Of a stretch of DNA of 46,011 nt, positions 9,760 to 21,344 are shown one piece after another. The notes beneath the pieces are model-generated. The model did not search any database. It was not told the origin of the DNA and saw only the letters and a list, made by a program, of their open reading frames with translations. The stretch is from Pseudovibrio sp. JCM 19062 (lineage in GTDB: Bacteria; Pseudomonadota; Alphaproteobacteria; Rhizobiales; Stappiaceae), in NCBI GenBank assembly GCA_001310715.1, contig BAXV01000028.1:1-46011 (forward strand). The letters run 5' to 3'. Within the stretch, counting starts at the first letter, position 1; the number at the start of each line of letters is the position of its first letter. The position numbers were made by a program, and so were the translations under genes.

Positions 9760-10490
9760 GGGCGTGACCGCTAGGTCGCTGCCTGTGAGGGGTCTTCTAA
9801 GGATTGCAGGGGCTTAGCGCAAGAGTTTTTTTTTATTTTCCACACAGTGCGGTTTGATTATTGGGATGGATGAGCTTTTATCTGTTGCTCCCCGTTCTTA
9901 AGCTTTTGCTGAGCTGGTCTAATTATTAGAGACAAGCTCTGAACTGCGCTTGGGTGATGCTCCGGTCTTCATGGTGGTGGTCACGCTGTAGGGAAGGGAA
10001 GTGCGTCCGATTGAGGGTTTGCAGTTTGTATAGAACGGGTGTCTGATGCCCTCGTTTCTTTCAGTTTCAAAATTAATTAACTATGTAAAAATCCGTAGAA
10101 AAGTCTGAGAAAATGTCACGTGAAACTTCATAGATAATGTAATACCTTAGTATACTATTTTGTGGAAGGCGTGCTCAGTTTTCTGAAGTATTATCTAAAT
10201 TTTGCCCTTTTTTGATGAGATATCTGTGGGGCTTTCAAATATGCGCAATGCTCATAAATAATAAAAAAGCTTTTTAAAACAAATCGTTAAGTTAATTGGT
10301 GCTCAGCTTGGTCGTTTTCAGCGGCTTTAAGAGTTTGCTGGCAATCCAAGGAATAGGTGTGTACGTATTTCCCCGCTTTTGGCATCTTTCATTCTGTGCC
10401 AGTGGGAAATGGACGTGTCCGGTGCTTAAGACACAAAGAATTCCTATTAGCGGTACCGTGAGCTACGGGATCGTGCAATTACAACATAAG
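9760..10490. other. Long AT-rich intergenic region upstream of the TRAP receptor
   Basis: About 730 bases without a supported gene. The part from 10060 to 10290 is strongly AT-rich and contains the palindromes TAGTATACTA (about 10149-10158) and AAAAAGCTTTTT (10264-10275). A 69-codon frame at 10296-10505 overlaps the receptor start and looks spurious. The receptor promoter should lie here; I cannot place it. Confidence 0.4.
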
Positions 10491-10501
10491 TGGAGGTTCC
10501 T

Positions 10502-11460
10502 ATGAAATTTAGCAATGTTGCAGTTGGGGCTGCGTTGATTGCGGTGAGTGCTGCATCTGGTGCTTCGGCAGAAACTCGTTTCGTATCCATCGGCACTGGT
10601 GGTGTGACCGGCGTTTACTACCCAACCGGTGGCGCGATCTGTCGTCTTGTAAACAAAACTCGCCGCGAACACGACATTCGTTGTTCCGTGGAATCTACTG
10701 GTGGTTCTGTTTACAACATCAACACCATCCAGAATGGTGAGCTGGAGTTCGGTGTTGCTCAGTCTGACGTTCAGGCAAACGCATACGAAGGTCGCTCTCA
10801 GTGGGAAGGCAAGCCATATGGTGATCTGCGCTCAGTGTTTGCTGTGCATCCAGAGCCAGTAACAATGCTTGCTACCAAAGGTTCTGGCGTAAACAACTAC
10901 ACTGCCTTAAGGGTAAGAAAGTTAATATCGGTAATGCTGGCTCCGGTCAGTACGCTACATGGCAGCTTCTTGAAAGAGAAGGCATTGTGAGCACTGATGA
11001 TCTGTCTCTGGCAACCGAGCTGAAGTCCTCTGAAGCTGGTGCTGCTCTTTGTGATGGCAAGATCGACGCTTACTACTGGCTGGTTGGTCACCCATCCGCA
11101 TCTACTCAGGAAACTGTAAGCACCTGTGATGCGCAGCTGGTGAACGTTGAAGGTCCGGCAATCGACGAATTGGTTGACAAATACTCCTTCTACCGTAAAG
11201 CTACGATCCCAGCAGGCATGTACAACAACGAAGAAGACATCAACACCTTTGGTGTTGGCGCAACGTTTGTTACCTCTGCAGCTGTTCCTGATGATGTAGT
11301 TTACACCATCACGAAGTCTGTTTTCGATAACTTTGACGACTTCAAAAAGCTGCACCCTGCATTTAAAGACCTGAAAGAAGAAGAGATGATCAAGGATTCC
11401 CTGACAGCTCCACTTCATGACGGCGCAGTTAAGTATTACAAAGAACGCGGCTGGATGTAA
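10502..11460 (+). CDS. TAXI-family TRAP transporter solute receptor (frameshifted as read)
   Basis: About 319 residues. A signal peptide (cleavage after GASA) precedes the TAXI receptor hallmark [19 protein letters not shown], the STGGSVYNI segment, and a C-terminal half with [14 protein letters not shown]. The periplasmic protein binds a small organic acid and hands it to the permease encoded next. A perfect GGAGG (10492-10496) sits five bases before ATG 10502 and decides the start. The frame breaks at 10904-10905; one added C gives [14 protein letters not shown]. The ligand is unknown; glutamate and other carboxylates are known for this class. Confidence 0.9.
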
Positions 11461-11481
11461 TCTAACCGAGTTTTTCTTAGG

Positions 11482-11510
11482 ATGCGGGGCCAATGTTGCC
11501 CCGCATTTTT
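11482..11510 (+). terminator. Intercistronic hairpin after the TRAP receptor
   Basis: ATGCGGGGC (11482-11490) pairs perfectly with GCCCCGCAT (11498-11506), then TTTT. It lies between receptor and permease, so it may be a partial terminator that keeps the receptor more abundant than the permease. Confidence 0.8.
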
Positions 11511-11588
11511 GGCTTCTACGAGATTTAGTAGGTTCCTTGCTCTACCTTTACAGCTAAGGCAGAGAGGGAGCTTTATTTGGGGGTGCGA

Positions 11589-14201
11589 ATGAGTCCAGAA
11601 CGACACAAAGCGCAAGTTGATGCGCAGGAACTGGTGGCTCAGGCAGATACCGGTGCACGAAACCTAACTGGTAACCTAGGCGTGATGGTTGCCGCTATCG
11701 CCTTTATTTGGTCAGTCTTTCAGTTGTATGTGGCGTCAAACGTGCCATTCTGGCTGTATGATACATTCGGCATCAGGCTTATCTTCGACAATTCTGACGT
11801 GCGCAATATTCACCTTGCGTTTGGTTTGGTCCTTGCCGCTTTTGCATACCCTCTCTTTTCCCGCAGTCCCCGTCATACCATTCCTTGGTACGACTGGATC
11901 CTCGCGTTCTTAGGTGCTGCGGCTTGTCTGTATCTTGTGCTCATGCGTGACCAGATCGCGGATCGCGCCGGCTCCCAACTCAGCTGGATATGGTTGTAGC
12001 CACCACTGGTCTGGCTGTGCTTGCGATCGCGGTTTACAGAAGCCTTGGTCTGCCGCTGGTTATCGTCGCGGGTGTCTTCGTCGCGTATGCGATGTTAGGT
12101 AATTCCGCGTGGCTGCCAGAGGTGATTCAGTGGCGTGGTGCTTCCTATGGTAAGGCCATGTGCACTACTGGATCCAGGAGGAGGGCGTCTTTGGTGTTGC
12201 CATTGGCGTATCGGCTTCCATGATCTTCCTGTTCGTTCTTTTCGGCTCTTTGCTGGAAAAGGCCGGGGCAGGCAACTACTTCATTAAAGCTGCCTTCGCG
12301 CTTCTTGGTCACCTGCGTGGTGGTCCTGCTAAAGCTGCGGTTCTGGCGTCTGCAATGAGTGGTCTCTACTCAGGTTCGTCCATCGCGAACGTTGTGACCA
12401 CTGGTACTTTCACCATTCCACTGATGAAGCGGACCGGATTCCCGGCTGAAAAGGCAGGTGCCGTTGAGGTTGCTTCTTCTGTGAATGGCCAGCTGATGCC
12501 GCCTGTTATGGGTGCGGCAGCGTTTCTGATCGCTGAGTTTACCGGCACCAGCTACCATCAGGTCGTTATTCACGCCTTCATTCCAGCAGTCATCTCGTAT
12601 ATCGCTCTGGTGTATATCGTGCACCTTGAAGCGCTGAAGATGAACCTGAAAGGTTTGCCTAAGCCACCTACGCATGTCACCGTGATGCAGCGTCTGATTG
12701 GCGTTCTGACCGGCTTTATCGGCATTACAATTGTTGGTCTGGCTGTTTATTATGGTCTGGGCTGGACGAAGACTGCATTCCCGTCTCTGACGTTCCCAGT
12801 TGTTCTGTTGCTGTTTGCTATTGGTTATCTGGGGCTGCTTTACATCGCCGCTCAGGTTCCTGATCTTGAGGTCGATGACCCGAATGCGCCGGTTACAGAA
12901 CTTCCGGCTGCTGGTGATGTTGGCCGTACCGGTTACTACTTCATCCTGCCGATCGTTGTTCTGATCTGGTGTATTCTTGTTGAGCGCTTTTCACCCTCCC
13001 TGTCTGCATTCTACGCAACCATGGCGATGATCTTCATCGTGGTGACGCAGCATCCGCTGAAAGCCTTCTTCCGTGGTGAATCCCAGGCTGGCCGTACATG
13101 GCAGGGTATCGTTGATTTTGCCGAAGGCATGATTGGCGGCGCGCGCAACATGATCGGTATTGCCGTTGCAACGGCTGCTGCTGGTATCATTGTGGGCACA
13201 GTGTCTTTGACCGGTATGCACCAGATGATTGCCGCGCTTGTTGAATTCCTGTCCGGTGGCAATCTGTTACTCATGCTGGTTTTGGTTGCTGTGATGAGCT
13301 TGATCCTTGGTATGGGTTTGCCAACCACGGCTAACTACCTCGTTGTGTCCTCGTTGATGGCGCTTGTGGTGGTGGATCTGGGTGAACAGACCGGCTTCCT
13401 CGTGCCGCTGATTGCGGTTCACTTCTTCGTCTTCTACTTCGGTATCATGGCGGATGTGACGCCGCCTGTGGGGCTTGCGCCTTTGCGGCGGCGGCGATCA
13501 GCCGTGGTGATCCGATCAAGACTGGTGTTCAGGGCTTCATTTACTCGCTGCGTACAGCGGCTCTGCCGTTCCTGTTCATCTTCAACACCGATCTGCTTCT
13601 GATTGACGTTACGGCCTTGCAGGCGGTCTTCGTCTTCATTATCGCTGTGGTCGCCATGATGTTGTTTGCAGCGGCGACGCAAGGGTACTTCTTTGCCCGG
13701 TCCCGTCTTTGGGAATCTGCAGCACTACTGTTGATCGCCTTTACATTGTTCCGTCCGGATTTCTGGCTCAATCAGGTTCAGAGCCCGTTTGTAACTGCGA
13801 CTGGTCCTGGCATTGTTGAGATGATTGATGAGGCACAGCCGGGTGATATGGTGCGTCTAAACCTCGCAGGTCCTGATTTTGACGACATGGACAAGACGCT
13901 GACATTGACACTACCGCTCACTATCGGAGATGAACAAGGCGCTGAAGCACGGCTTGAAGCGGCTGGTTTGATCACGATGGATGATAACGGTACAATGGCG
14001 GTTGATGAACCATTCCCTGGTACTGAGTTTGCCGAGAAACTGCAGGACTTTGATTTTTACGCGGATAATCCGGTTCAAATTGTAAGCACGCAGGTAAATG
14101 CAGAGCGTATGCCACAAGAGCTATTCTATATTCCTGCTTTGCTCTTGCTATTGCTGGTTGTTATGCTTCAACGCCGACGCCAAACACAGCCCGCTTTTTA
14201 A
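11589..14201 (+). CDS. Fused TRAP transporter permease (4TM + 12TM) with DUF3394-like tail (three frameshifts as read)
   Basis: About 870 residues. The N-terminal small-permease part (to about residue 190) is followed by the DctM-like large permease with the conserved segments YSGSSIANVVTTGTFTIPL, VNGQLMPPVMGAAAF and LGMGLPTTANYLV. A C-terminal region includes a hydrophilic loop and a last membrane helix (LFYIPALLLLLLVVML), as in DUF3394-bearing TAXI permeases. Frames change near 11970, 12161 and 13479; one added base at each gives RAGLPTQLDMV, KAMWHYWIQE and PPVGLAAFAAAAISRG. It works with the receptor encoded upstream for sodium-driven uptake of an organic acid. ATG 11589 is chosen over the longer frame from 11577. 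Confidence 0.9.
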
Positions 14202-14211
14202 GCGGGCTGTG
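14185..14211 (+). terminator. Hairpin overlapping the TRAP permease stop codon
   Basis: CACAGCCCGCTT pairs with AAGCGGGCTGTG around a 3-base loop. The permease stop TAA (14199-14201) lies inside it. There is no T-tract after it, so it is better viewed as a stabilising or attenuating stem ahead of uspA than as a full terminator. Confidence 0.65.
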
Positions 14212-14242
14212 TCACAAACTATAATTTTTAAGGAGTTGGGAA

Positions 14243-14680
14243 ATGTACTCCAATATCTTGCTACCTTTGGATTTAAACGAAGAAAGTAGCTGGAAAACTG
14301 CGCTTCCCGTGGCTGTTGATCTGGCTCGTTATTACAAAGCTCAGCTTCATGTGGTGACGGTTCTACCCGATTTTGGCAAATCTATTGTCGGTAGTTTTTT
14401 TTGCCAAGGAGTTTGAGACCGAAGCCCTTGAGCGTACGCGCGAAGCTCTTGAAGCGTTTCTGGATACGCAGCTTCCCGATGAGGAGCTGGATGTGAAAGG
14501 CATATCGCCCATGGTACAATTTACGAGGAGATCACAGGTGCAGCGAATAAGCTGGGCACTGATCTGATTGTTCTTTCTTCACATCGTCCTGAGCTTAAAG
14601 ACTTCCTTCTCGGGCCAAACGCTGCCCGCGTTGTGCGTCATGCCAGCCAGTCTGTTCTGGTTGTCAGGGACAAGGCCTAA
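14243..14680 (+). CDS. Universal stress protein UspA family (two frameshifts as read)
   Basis: About 145 residues, single UspA domain: start MYSNILLPLDLNEESS, middle helix region ALERTREALEAF, and the C-terminal nucleotide-site stretch SSHRPELKDFLLGPNAARVVRHA ending in QSVLVVRD. AAGGAG (14230-14235) precedes ATG 14243. The frame breaks at a T8 run (14395-14402, one T too many) and near 14500 (one G too few); correcting both gives one protein. UspA genes commonly sit beside TRAP genes; in Halomonas TeaD binds ATP and modulates the TeaABC TRAP transporter. A similar role here is inference from position. Confidence 0.85.
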
Positions 14681-14704
14681 GAGTCATCTTAGCGATTTCG
14701 TGAG

Positions 14705-14730
14705 CGGTAATCAGGTATTCCTGATTGCCG
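14705..14730. terminator. Inverted repeat after uspA
   Basis: CGGTAATCAGG and CCTGATTGCCG form an 11-bp stem (one G-T pair) with loop TATT. No T-tract follows, so it may be a weak terminator or an mRNA end stabiliser. Confidence 0.5.
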
Positions 14731-14905
14731 TTCACCAAAAAGTGTCGCAGATTTTCTTGCCTGTTTGACAAAACACATCCAACTTCCGGCATAATTGTAT
14801 ATATAAGCCTTGTTCATCTGTGCAGGTCTATGATGTAAGCGCGCACTCTTTGTGCGAATACGTCAGACTTTACAGATGCATTCCAAACGGAATTAGGAAA
14901 GCTAT

Positions 14906-15642
14906 ATGTTGCAAGACATCACTCTTTGGGGTGCATTTTTCGCGGGCATTTTGTCTTTTGTATCTCCCTGCGTTTTACCGCTGGTGCCGCCCTATTTGGG
15001 ATACATTGCTGGCCTGTCCATTGAAGAAGTGACGAGCCATGAAAAGAGCGCAGCGCAGAGTAACCGGATCATGGTTGCTGCTATGTGCTTTGTTGCCGGG
15101 TTCTCGACGGTGTTTGTGCTGCTTGGCGCAAGTGCCTCGTTCCTTGGTCAGTATGTTTTGCAGTACTCGCAGTATCTTGCCTATTTGGCTGGTGCATGAT
15201 CATCATCATGGGCTTACATTTCCTCGGTGCCTTCAAGATCGGGTTTCTTTACCGCGAAGCGCGTGTGCAGATTGATCGTCAACCGGGTGGTTTTGGTGGC
15301 GCTTATTTGATGGGGCTCGCGTTCGGCTTTGGTTGGACGCCGTGCATCGGTCCGGTTCTGGCAAGTATTCTTTTGATCGCAGGAACGCAGGCCTCTGTTA
15401 ATCAGGGGGTTATTCTGCTCTCGGCTTATTCGCTCGGTATCGGTGTTCCGTTCCTGATCGCTGCAATGTTTGCAGGACCGTTCATGGGCTTCATGTCACG
15501 TTTTCGCAAACACATGGGCAAGGTTGAGAAGGTTATGGGTGCCTTCTTGGTGCTCACCGGTGTTGGTTTCCTGACTGGCTACATTCAGGCGTTTTCTTTC
15601 TGGCTGCTGGATACGTTCCCGATCTTTTCTCAGATCGGCTAG
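14906..15642 (+). CDS. ccdA: CcdA-like cytochrome c biogenesis / thiol-reductant transporter (frameshifted as read)
   Basis: About 245 residues, six predicted membrane helices. It carries the family cysteine motifs LSFVSPCVLPLVPPYLGYI in the first helix and FGWTPCIGPVLASIL in the fourth, which relay electrons from cytoplasmic thioredoxin to periplasmic thiol proteins for cytochrome c maturation. The frame breaks at 15195-15197; one added base gives LAGAMIIIMGLHFLG. A ribosome site AGGAAAG precedes ATG 14906. It follows uspA in the same direction but after a 225-base gap, so probably its own unit. Confidence 0.9.
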
Positions 15643-15663
15643 GTTGCTTGTCAGATTTCGAAA

Positions 15664-15694
15664 TAAAAAAGCAGGCCTTGAGGTCTGCTTTTTT
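15664..15694. terminator. Bidirectional terminator between ccdA and the EamA gene
   Basis: AGCAGGCC and GGTCTGCT pair around TTGA (one G-T pair), with an A6 tract on the left and T6 on the right. It can end both the plus-strand ccdA and the minus-strand EamA gene. Confidence 0.9.
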
Positions 15695-15717
15695 GTTGTC
15701 CGGCCTCGTCGGGTGCG

Positions 15718-16650
15718 TTAGGTGCTCGCCCTTCGCCTGAATATGCTTGCGGGCAGGGTGGCCAGCATCAGTCCTGCCATGATGGGTACAAAGCCAAGGT
15801 AGTGAAACGTCTGGAGTTGCTCGCCCAGAAACAGAACTGCCATGCGACGCCGTAGGGTGTCATTAAGTACATGAACATTCCTGCGATAAACGGACCAACG
15901 GTGCGAATGCTGAACTGATAAGTCAGAAACGAGGCCAGCGAGGCAATGAGGACAACGCCTGCGATGGAGGTCCAGACTTCGGCGGTGTTGGGCACGGATG
16001 AAGTGATTGCCATTTCGACTATTGCGAACGGCGCCAAAGCGATTGTGCCAAGAATGGCAATGGTCGCAAATAGAGGCGCGGTTGACATGCTCTGGAGCTG
16101 GCTCTTCTTGATCAGCACTGAATAGACTGCCCAACTCAATGTGCACAGTGCAAACAGCAAGTCTCCGCTATTAAACTGCAGGCTTAAAAGATTGCCAAGG
16201 GAACCCTTGGTGACGATGATGGACACGCCGGCGATGGCAAGCAAGATGCCCGCAAACTCTCGCAGGGCCACAGTGCGACCTCTGAAGAGCCATTCGAGTG
16301 CGAGGATTAGCGCAGGGGCTGCAGAATAAATCAGCGTGCCGTTGGTGGCAGAGGTTTCCTTTAGCGCCAGATACACAATTGCACCGCAGACCCACATGCC
16401 CAGAAACGCCATGAAGCCGAGGAGCTTTATGTTCTTGCGGATCAGAGGCAGGGAAGCTTTCAATTCGCGGTAGGTGAACGGCAACAGAATAAGTGAGGCA
16501 AGGCCCCACCTGAAAAAAAGCGAGGGTCCACGGCTCTGTATGTGTCAGGGCGGGCTTGGCAATAATGATATTGGAACTCATGAATATGGGCATGAGAAAC
16601 AACAGGGCGTACGTTGAAGGCCCATATGAGTTCGCTGATGAATTAGGCAC
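15718..16650 (-). CDS. EamA/DMT-family drug-metabolite permease (two frameshifts as read)
   Basis: About 310 residues, ten membrane helices in two EamA repeats (first around WTLAFFRWGLASLILL, second around SWAVYSVLIKK through FLGEQLQTFHYLGFVPIMAGLML). It should export or take up a small metabolite; substrate unknown. Frames change at an A7 run on plus (16513-16519, one base extra) and near 15842 (one base missing, restoring GVAMAVLFLGEQ). I use the GTG at 16650 since it keeps helix one complete; a later start at an internal ATG is possible. Single gene. Confidence 0.84.
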
Positions 16651-16750
16651 GCGTAATATTCCGATGTGACCTGGAACGCGCAGAGCGAGCTCAACTGCTC
16701 ATCTTAGGCGTCTCTCCTAGGTCTTAAGGGTAAAAGATGCTGGTAATCTA

Positions 16751-17742
16751 TTAGAAAGTCGTGGGTGAGCAATTGACTTTTTCTCGTGCCAGCCTTGCAC
16801 AGACTAAGGCGGTATCTGCAGCATTATAGAAGGGGCCTGCTGTCAACGTGTACTGCGTTTCGCCATTTGTGTTTGTTGCTGAGACGCGTTTTGTCAGGTC
16901 ACCCAACAGGAGTGGTTTGGTTTCCATCAGCTCACGCCACTGGCTCTCAACCGTGGTGGCATCTTCAAAATTGCCCAGTTCAATCGCGAAGGATGTACGT
17001 ATGATCTTCTGTGCACCGGACTGACGCAATTTGCCTGCTGCTGGGGTTTTGTGAAATTTGGGTAGTTCGGGTGCTATTGTCTTTATGGGCACCGGGATAA
17101 CAGGTTCAGGTGCAGCTTGTTTGGGTGGTGTGACGGTCGGGACTGCAACGATTTCGGTGAGTATCATTTCGGGCAAGGGGCCTGCGTTATTAGTGGGATC
17201 GTGTTTCTGCGAGAGCGCAGATGCAGGGAAAGTTTCAATTGGAGTAGCAGTCTTCTGCTGAATGTCTTCGGCCTTCTGGGGCGGTACAGGACTGGACTTG
17301 GGCTCAGCTTGCGCATGCATGGTGGCTGTCTCAAGGGTTTGGAGCTTGTGCGACAGTCTGCGATTTTGCTCAGTGAGGCGCAGTAGGGAGCGGCGTAGCG
17401 AGATGATTTCGTCTCGGATTGCACGTAGTTCCTCTGAGGTTTGCGGGTTGTTCTTCGATTCGACTTGTCCGGCGTTGCCATACATCTGGATGGAAGCCAT
17501 TGGTTTCTGGCCGCCTGTGGAGGCCGTTGTGGCGACGGGCCCGGGGATTGTAGGTGGAATGCCACCTGTGTATGCGTGGGAGCCTCATAAGTAAATTTGC
17601 CCGGCATTTGCACTGCAGAGGCTGCAAGGGCGACAAACGAGAGCGCAGCAATCCCCCATGCAAGTACGGTTACTCGTTCTTGTAGTACTTTGGGTTTTTG
17701 TTGTAACTCTTTGATTTTATGAGGAAGTCGCAACGCTCCCAT
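16751..17742 (-). CDS. Membrane-anchored SPOR-domain protein (frameshifted as read)
   Basis: About 330 residues: short basic cytoplasmic tail, one transmembrane helix (VLAWGIAALSFVALAASAV), a Q/P/T-rich linker, a short coiled coil (LRAIRDEIISLRRSLLRL), a proline-rich segment and a C-terminal SPOR domain (FAIELGNFEDATTVESQWRE to TLTAGPFYNAADTALVCARL). SPOR domains bind denuded septal peptidoglycan, so a cell-division or envelope role is likely. The frame breaks near 17570; one added G gives HTQGGIPPTIPG. ATG 17742 follows GGAGG at very short spacing; a TTG at 17811 is the alternative start. Confidence 0.78.
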
Positions 17743-17964
17743 TGCCTCCAGATCGAATCCTATCGTTATTCTATCGATTACATTGTTTCTTTTATGGTTA
17801 ACAAAATGCAAACGTCTCTTTGGGGGATCTTTTAAGCTCTGCCTGCTATTTCTTGGGGGTGCGCTGATTTTCTTGGTGAAAGCACTGGGTTATTCTTTGA
17901 AATAACAATGGTCTCGTGCAATTTGCCTGTCAGTTTATAATTCTAGGTAACCCAAGGGGTTTGC

Positions 17965-19304
17965 ATGTCCAATAGTTCTTGTTTGGCAATTGTTCTGGCT
18001 GCTGGATTAGGAACGCGTATGCGTTCGACCTTGCCAAAGGTGATGCATGAAATTGGCGGGCTTCCGCTTGTGGGGCATGTGCTGAACTCGGTTGTCACTG
18101 CTGGTGCGAATAAGGTCGCCGTTGTGGTAGGGCCTGAGATGCCCAAGCTGGAAGAGCAGGTATTGGCCCGAGTGCCGCATGCGAGCTGCCATGTTCAAGT
18201 GGACCGGTTGGGTACCGCACATGCAGTGAAGGCGGCGGAGGCGGCCTACCAAGATACTTCAGATCATGTTCTGGTTCTTTTTGGGGATACACCGCTGGTC
18301 ACAGCAGAAACGCTGCACCGCCTGCGCGAGCGCTTATCTAGTGGTGCTGATGTTGTAGTTCTCGGTTTTGAAGCTGCAAACCCGTTTGGGTATGGGCGCC
18401 TTTTGGAAAGCGACGGCGAACTTTTTGCAATTCGTGAAGAAAAAGATGCAAGTAACGATGAACGCAGGGTCACTCTTTGTAACGCCGGGATCATGGCGTT
18501 TACGGGGAAAGCGCTGCCTGATCTGATTGCCGGGATCAAAAACGATAATGCCAAGGGAGAGTATTACCTCACTGATGCTGTTGAAGTTGCGCGCAATAAA
18601 GGGATGCGGGTAGTTTCTGAACTTGCAGATGAGAAGGAAGTTCAGGGCATCAACAATCGGGCTCAACTTGCTTCTTGTGAAGGGGTCTTCCAGCAGGTGC
18701 AGCGTGAAACCTTTATGGAGAATGGGGTCACTCTGCAGGCACCTGATACTGTCTACTTCTCCTATGATACCGAGATTGGGCCGGATGTGGTTGTTGAGCC
18801 TAATGTTGTATTTGGTCCGGGTGTTCGTGTGGATGGCGGTGCGCGGATCCGTGCGTCTCGCATCTGGAGAAGGCTCACGTCAGCGCTGAGGCAATCGTCG
18901 GTCCCTACGCACGACTGCGTCCGGGTGCTGATATTGGCGAGGGGGCTCATGTGGGCAACTTTGTTGAGATCAAGAATGCGCAGGTAGAGGCCGGTGCCAA
19001 GGTTAATCACCTTTCTTACATTGGTGATGCGCGCATCGGTGCAAAGTCCAACATCGGCGCGGGGACGATCACTTGCAACTATGACGGCTATCTGAAGCAC
19101 CATACAGATATTGGCGCCGGCAGCTTTATCGGTTCAGACAGTGTGTTGGTCGCTCCTTTGAAACTGGGTGATGGTGCGTTTGTTGCGGCTGGTTCCGTGG
19201 TGACTGCCGATGTGCCAGAAAACGCATTGGCGATAAGCCGAAGCCAGCAAGTGAACAAAGAAGGCCGCGCGACTGCTATGCGTAAAAAAACTGTCTGCGG
19301 CTAA
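17965..19304 (+). CDS. glmU: Bifunctional N-acetylglucosamine-1-phosphate uridyltransferase / glucosamine-1-phosphate acetyltransferase (frameshifted as read)
   Basis: About 447 residues. The N-terminal uridyltransferase has [20 protein letters not shown], the magnesium Asp in FGDTPLV and GEYYLTD. The C-terminal left-handed beta helix carries [20 protein letters not shown] and [13 protein letters not shown], for acetyl transfer and UDP-GlcNAc synthesis. The frame breaks near 18854; one added base gives [15 protein letters not shown]. The 3' end is also doubtful: A7 at 19284-19290 and A8 at 19311-19318 could hide a longer lysine-rich tail ending at 19328. GlmU is normally essential, so the break is more likely a read error than a mutation. 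glmS follows. Confidence 0.94.
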
Positions 19305-19494
19305 GGCTTTAAAAAAAAGGCTGAGTAGTGGTGTTTTACACTGCCAATGAGCGCAGTGTTTATATCATTTATCCTCAAGTTGTAACGAAACGAAACACGG
19401 ATTGATTTCCCTCGCACAGAGGCATCAGGCAAAAGACTAGCCAAATTGAAGGTGCTCGCAGCAGTTGCGAGAGGGGATTTCAAGGAGAATATAT

Positions 19495-21318
19495 ATGTGC
19501 GGTATCATAGGTATTTTGGGGCAGACACCTGTTGCACCACTGCTGGTTGACGCGCTGAAACGGCTTGAGTATCGCGGGTATGATTCTGCAGGTATTGCAA
19601 CTGTCGAGAATGGCGAGCTTGCTCGTCGGCGTGCAAAGGGCAAGCTACGTAATCTGGAAGCCTTGCTTGATAGCAATCCGCTTTCCGGCAACAGCGGGAT
19701 TGGACATACTCGCTGGGCGACCCATGGGGCACCAACTGTTGAGAACGCGCACCCACACGCCTCTGAGGGCATCATGGTGGTGCACAACGGCATTATCGAG
19801 AACTTCCTTGAGCTGCGTGAACATGTTCGCGGTGCGGGCGTGCGTCTTTCTACTGAGACTGATAGTGAAGTTGTTGCGCACCTTGTTTCTCTGGAAGTGA
19901 AAAGCGGCAAATCTCCGCAAGATGCGGTTGCGGCAATTCTTGGCCGTTTGAAGGGCGCATTTTCTCTGGTCTTCTTGTTTGCAGATCATGATGATCTGAT
20001 GATTGGCGCTCGCGTGGTTCTCCGCTGGCTGTGGGGTATGGTGAAGGCGAGATGTTCCTCGGCTCTGACGCGATTGCACTGTCGCCTTTCACGGACCGTA
20101 TCAGCTACCTTGAAGAAGGAGACTGGGTAGTTGTTACACGCGCAGGTGCCAGATCTTCGATGAGAACAATGCTGTTGTCGAGCGTGCGGTTCAGACCTCC
20201 AGTGTTAGCGCCTCCATGATGGACAAGGGAAACTACCGCCACTTCATGGCCAAAGAGATTCATGAGCAGCCTGAAGTGCTGGGGCATGCGCTTTCCCAGT
20301 ATCTGAAGGTCAGCGAGGGCCAGGTTAGTCTGCCGGAAGGTAACGATTTCGATTTCTCCAAGATTAACCGTCTAGTGATTTCAGCTTGTGGTACTGCCTT
20401 TTATGCGGCGTTGACTGCAAAGTACTGGTTTGAGAAGTACGCGCGCCTTCCGGTTGATATTGATGTTGCCTCCGAGTTCCGCTATCGGGAGATGCCGCTT
20501 GCGGAAGGAGATTTGGCACTGTTTATCTCCCAGTCAGGTGAAACGGCAGATACACTTGCTTCGCTTCGTTATTGTAAAGAGCAGGGCATGACCATTGGTG
20601 CGGTTGTGAACGTGCCTGAAAGCACTATTGCTCGTGAATCTGATCTGGTTTTCCCGCTCTTTGCTGGGCCTGAAATTGGTGTTGCCTCTACCAAAGCCTT
20701 TACCTGCCAGTTGGCCGTTCTTGCCAGCCTTGCGGTTCTTGCAGGCCGCCAGCGCGGACACTTGAGTGCAGATAAGGAAAAGGAGCTGGTAGGGGCACTT
20801 GCAGAGCTGCCGGCGCGCGCAATGAAGGCTTTGAAGCTGGAGCCGCAGATTGAGAAGATGGCCCCGTGGATGGCCAAGAAGCACCATGCGCTGTTCCTTG
20901 GTCGCGGCACCAACTTCGCACTGGCGCTTGAAGGTGCGTTGAAGCTGAAAGAACTCTCATATATTCACGCTGAGGGGTATGCAGCTGGTGAGTTGAAGCA
21001 TGGTCCGATCGCGCTGATTGACGAGAATATGCCGGTTGTGGTGGTGGCGCCTTTTGATAGTGTTTACGAGAAAACCGTTTCCAATATGCAGGAAGTGGCC
21101 GCGCGCGGCGGTGAGATTGCCTTGTTCACGGACGAAAAAGGTGCAGCGGCAGTCGGTGTTGCACCTGATCAGATGATTATTTTGCCGGAGGTTCCTGAAA
21201 TTTTGGCACCTGTCATCTATGCGCTGCCATTGCAGATGCTCGCCTACCATACTGCGGTCTTCATGGGCACAGATGTGGACCAACCACGGAATCTGCCAAG
21301 TCTGTCACCGTCGAGTAA
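19495..21318 (+). CDS. glmS: Glutamine-fructose-6-phosphate aminotransferase (three frameshifts as read)
   Basis: About 608 residues, makes glucosamine-6-phosphate for peptidoglycan and LPS. Catalytic Cys follows the start (MCGIIGILG); HTRWATHG and VVHNGIIEN mark the glutaminase site; two SIS sugar-isomerase domains follow (SACGTAFYA, SQSGETADT, HAEGYAAGELKHGPIAL). AAGGAG precedes ATG 19495. Frames change near 20012, 20148 and 21292; one added base at each gives GARRGSPLAVGYG, RAGAQIFDENN and the universal end NLAKSVTVE with stop at 21316-21318. That corrected stop matters because it places the downstream Tn7-like end at the standard attTn7 distance. Confidence 0.96.
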
Positions 21319-21344
21319 TCGGTTCGCAGATCAGACAGCATTTT

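Noticed and set aside
10296..10505. 69-codon frame before the TRAP receptor
   Set aside because: It overlaps the receptor ribosome site and start in another frame and has no recognisable features.
19331..19363. CACTGC / GCAGTG hairpin after glmU as a terminator
   Set aside because: Only six base pairs, an eight-base loop and no T-tract; glmS follows in the same direction and may be co-transcribed.
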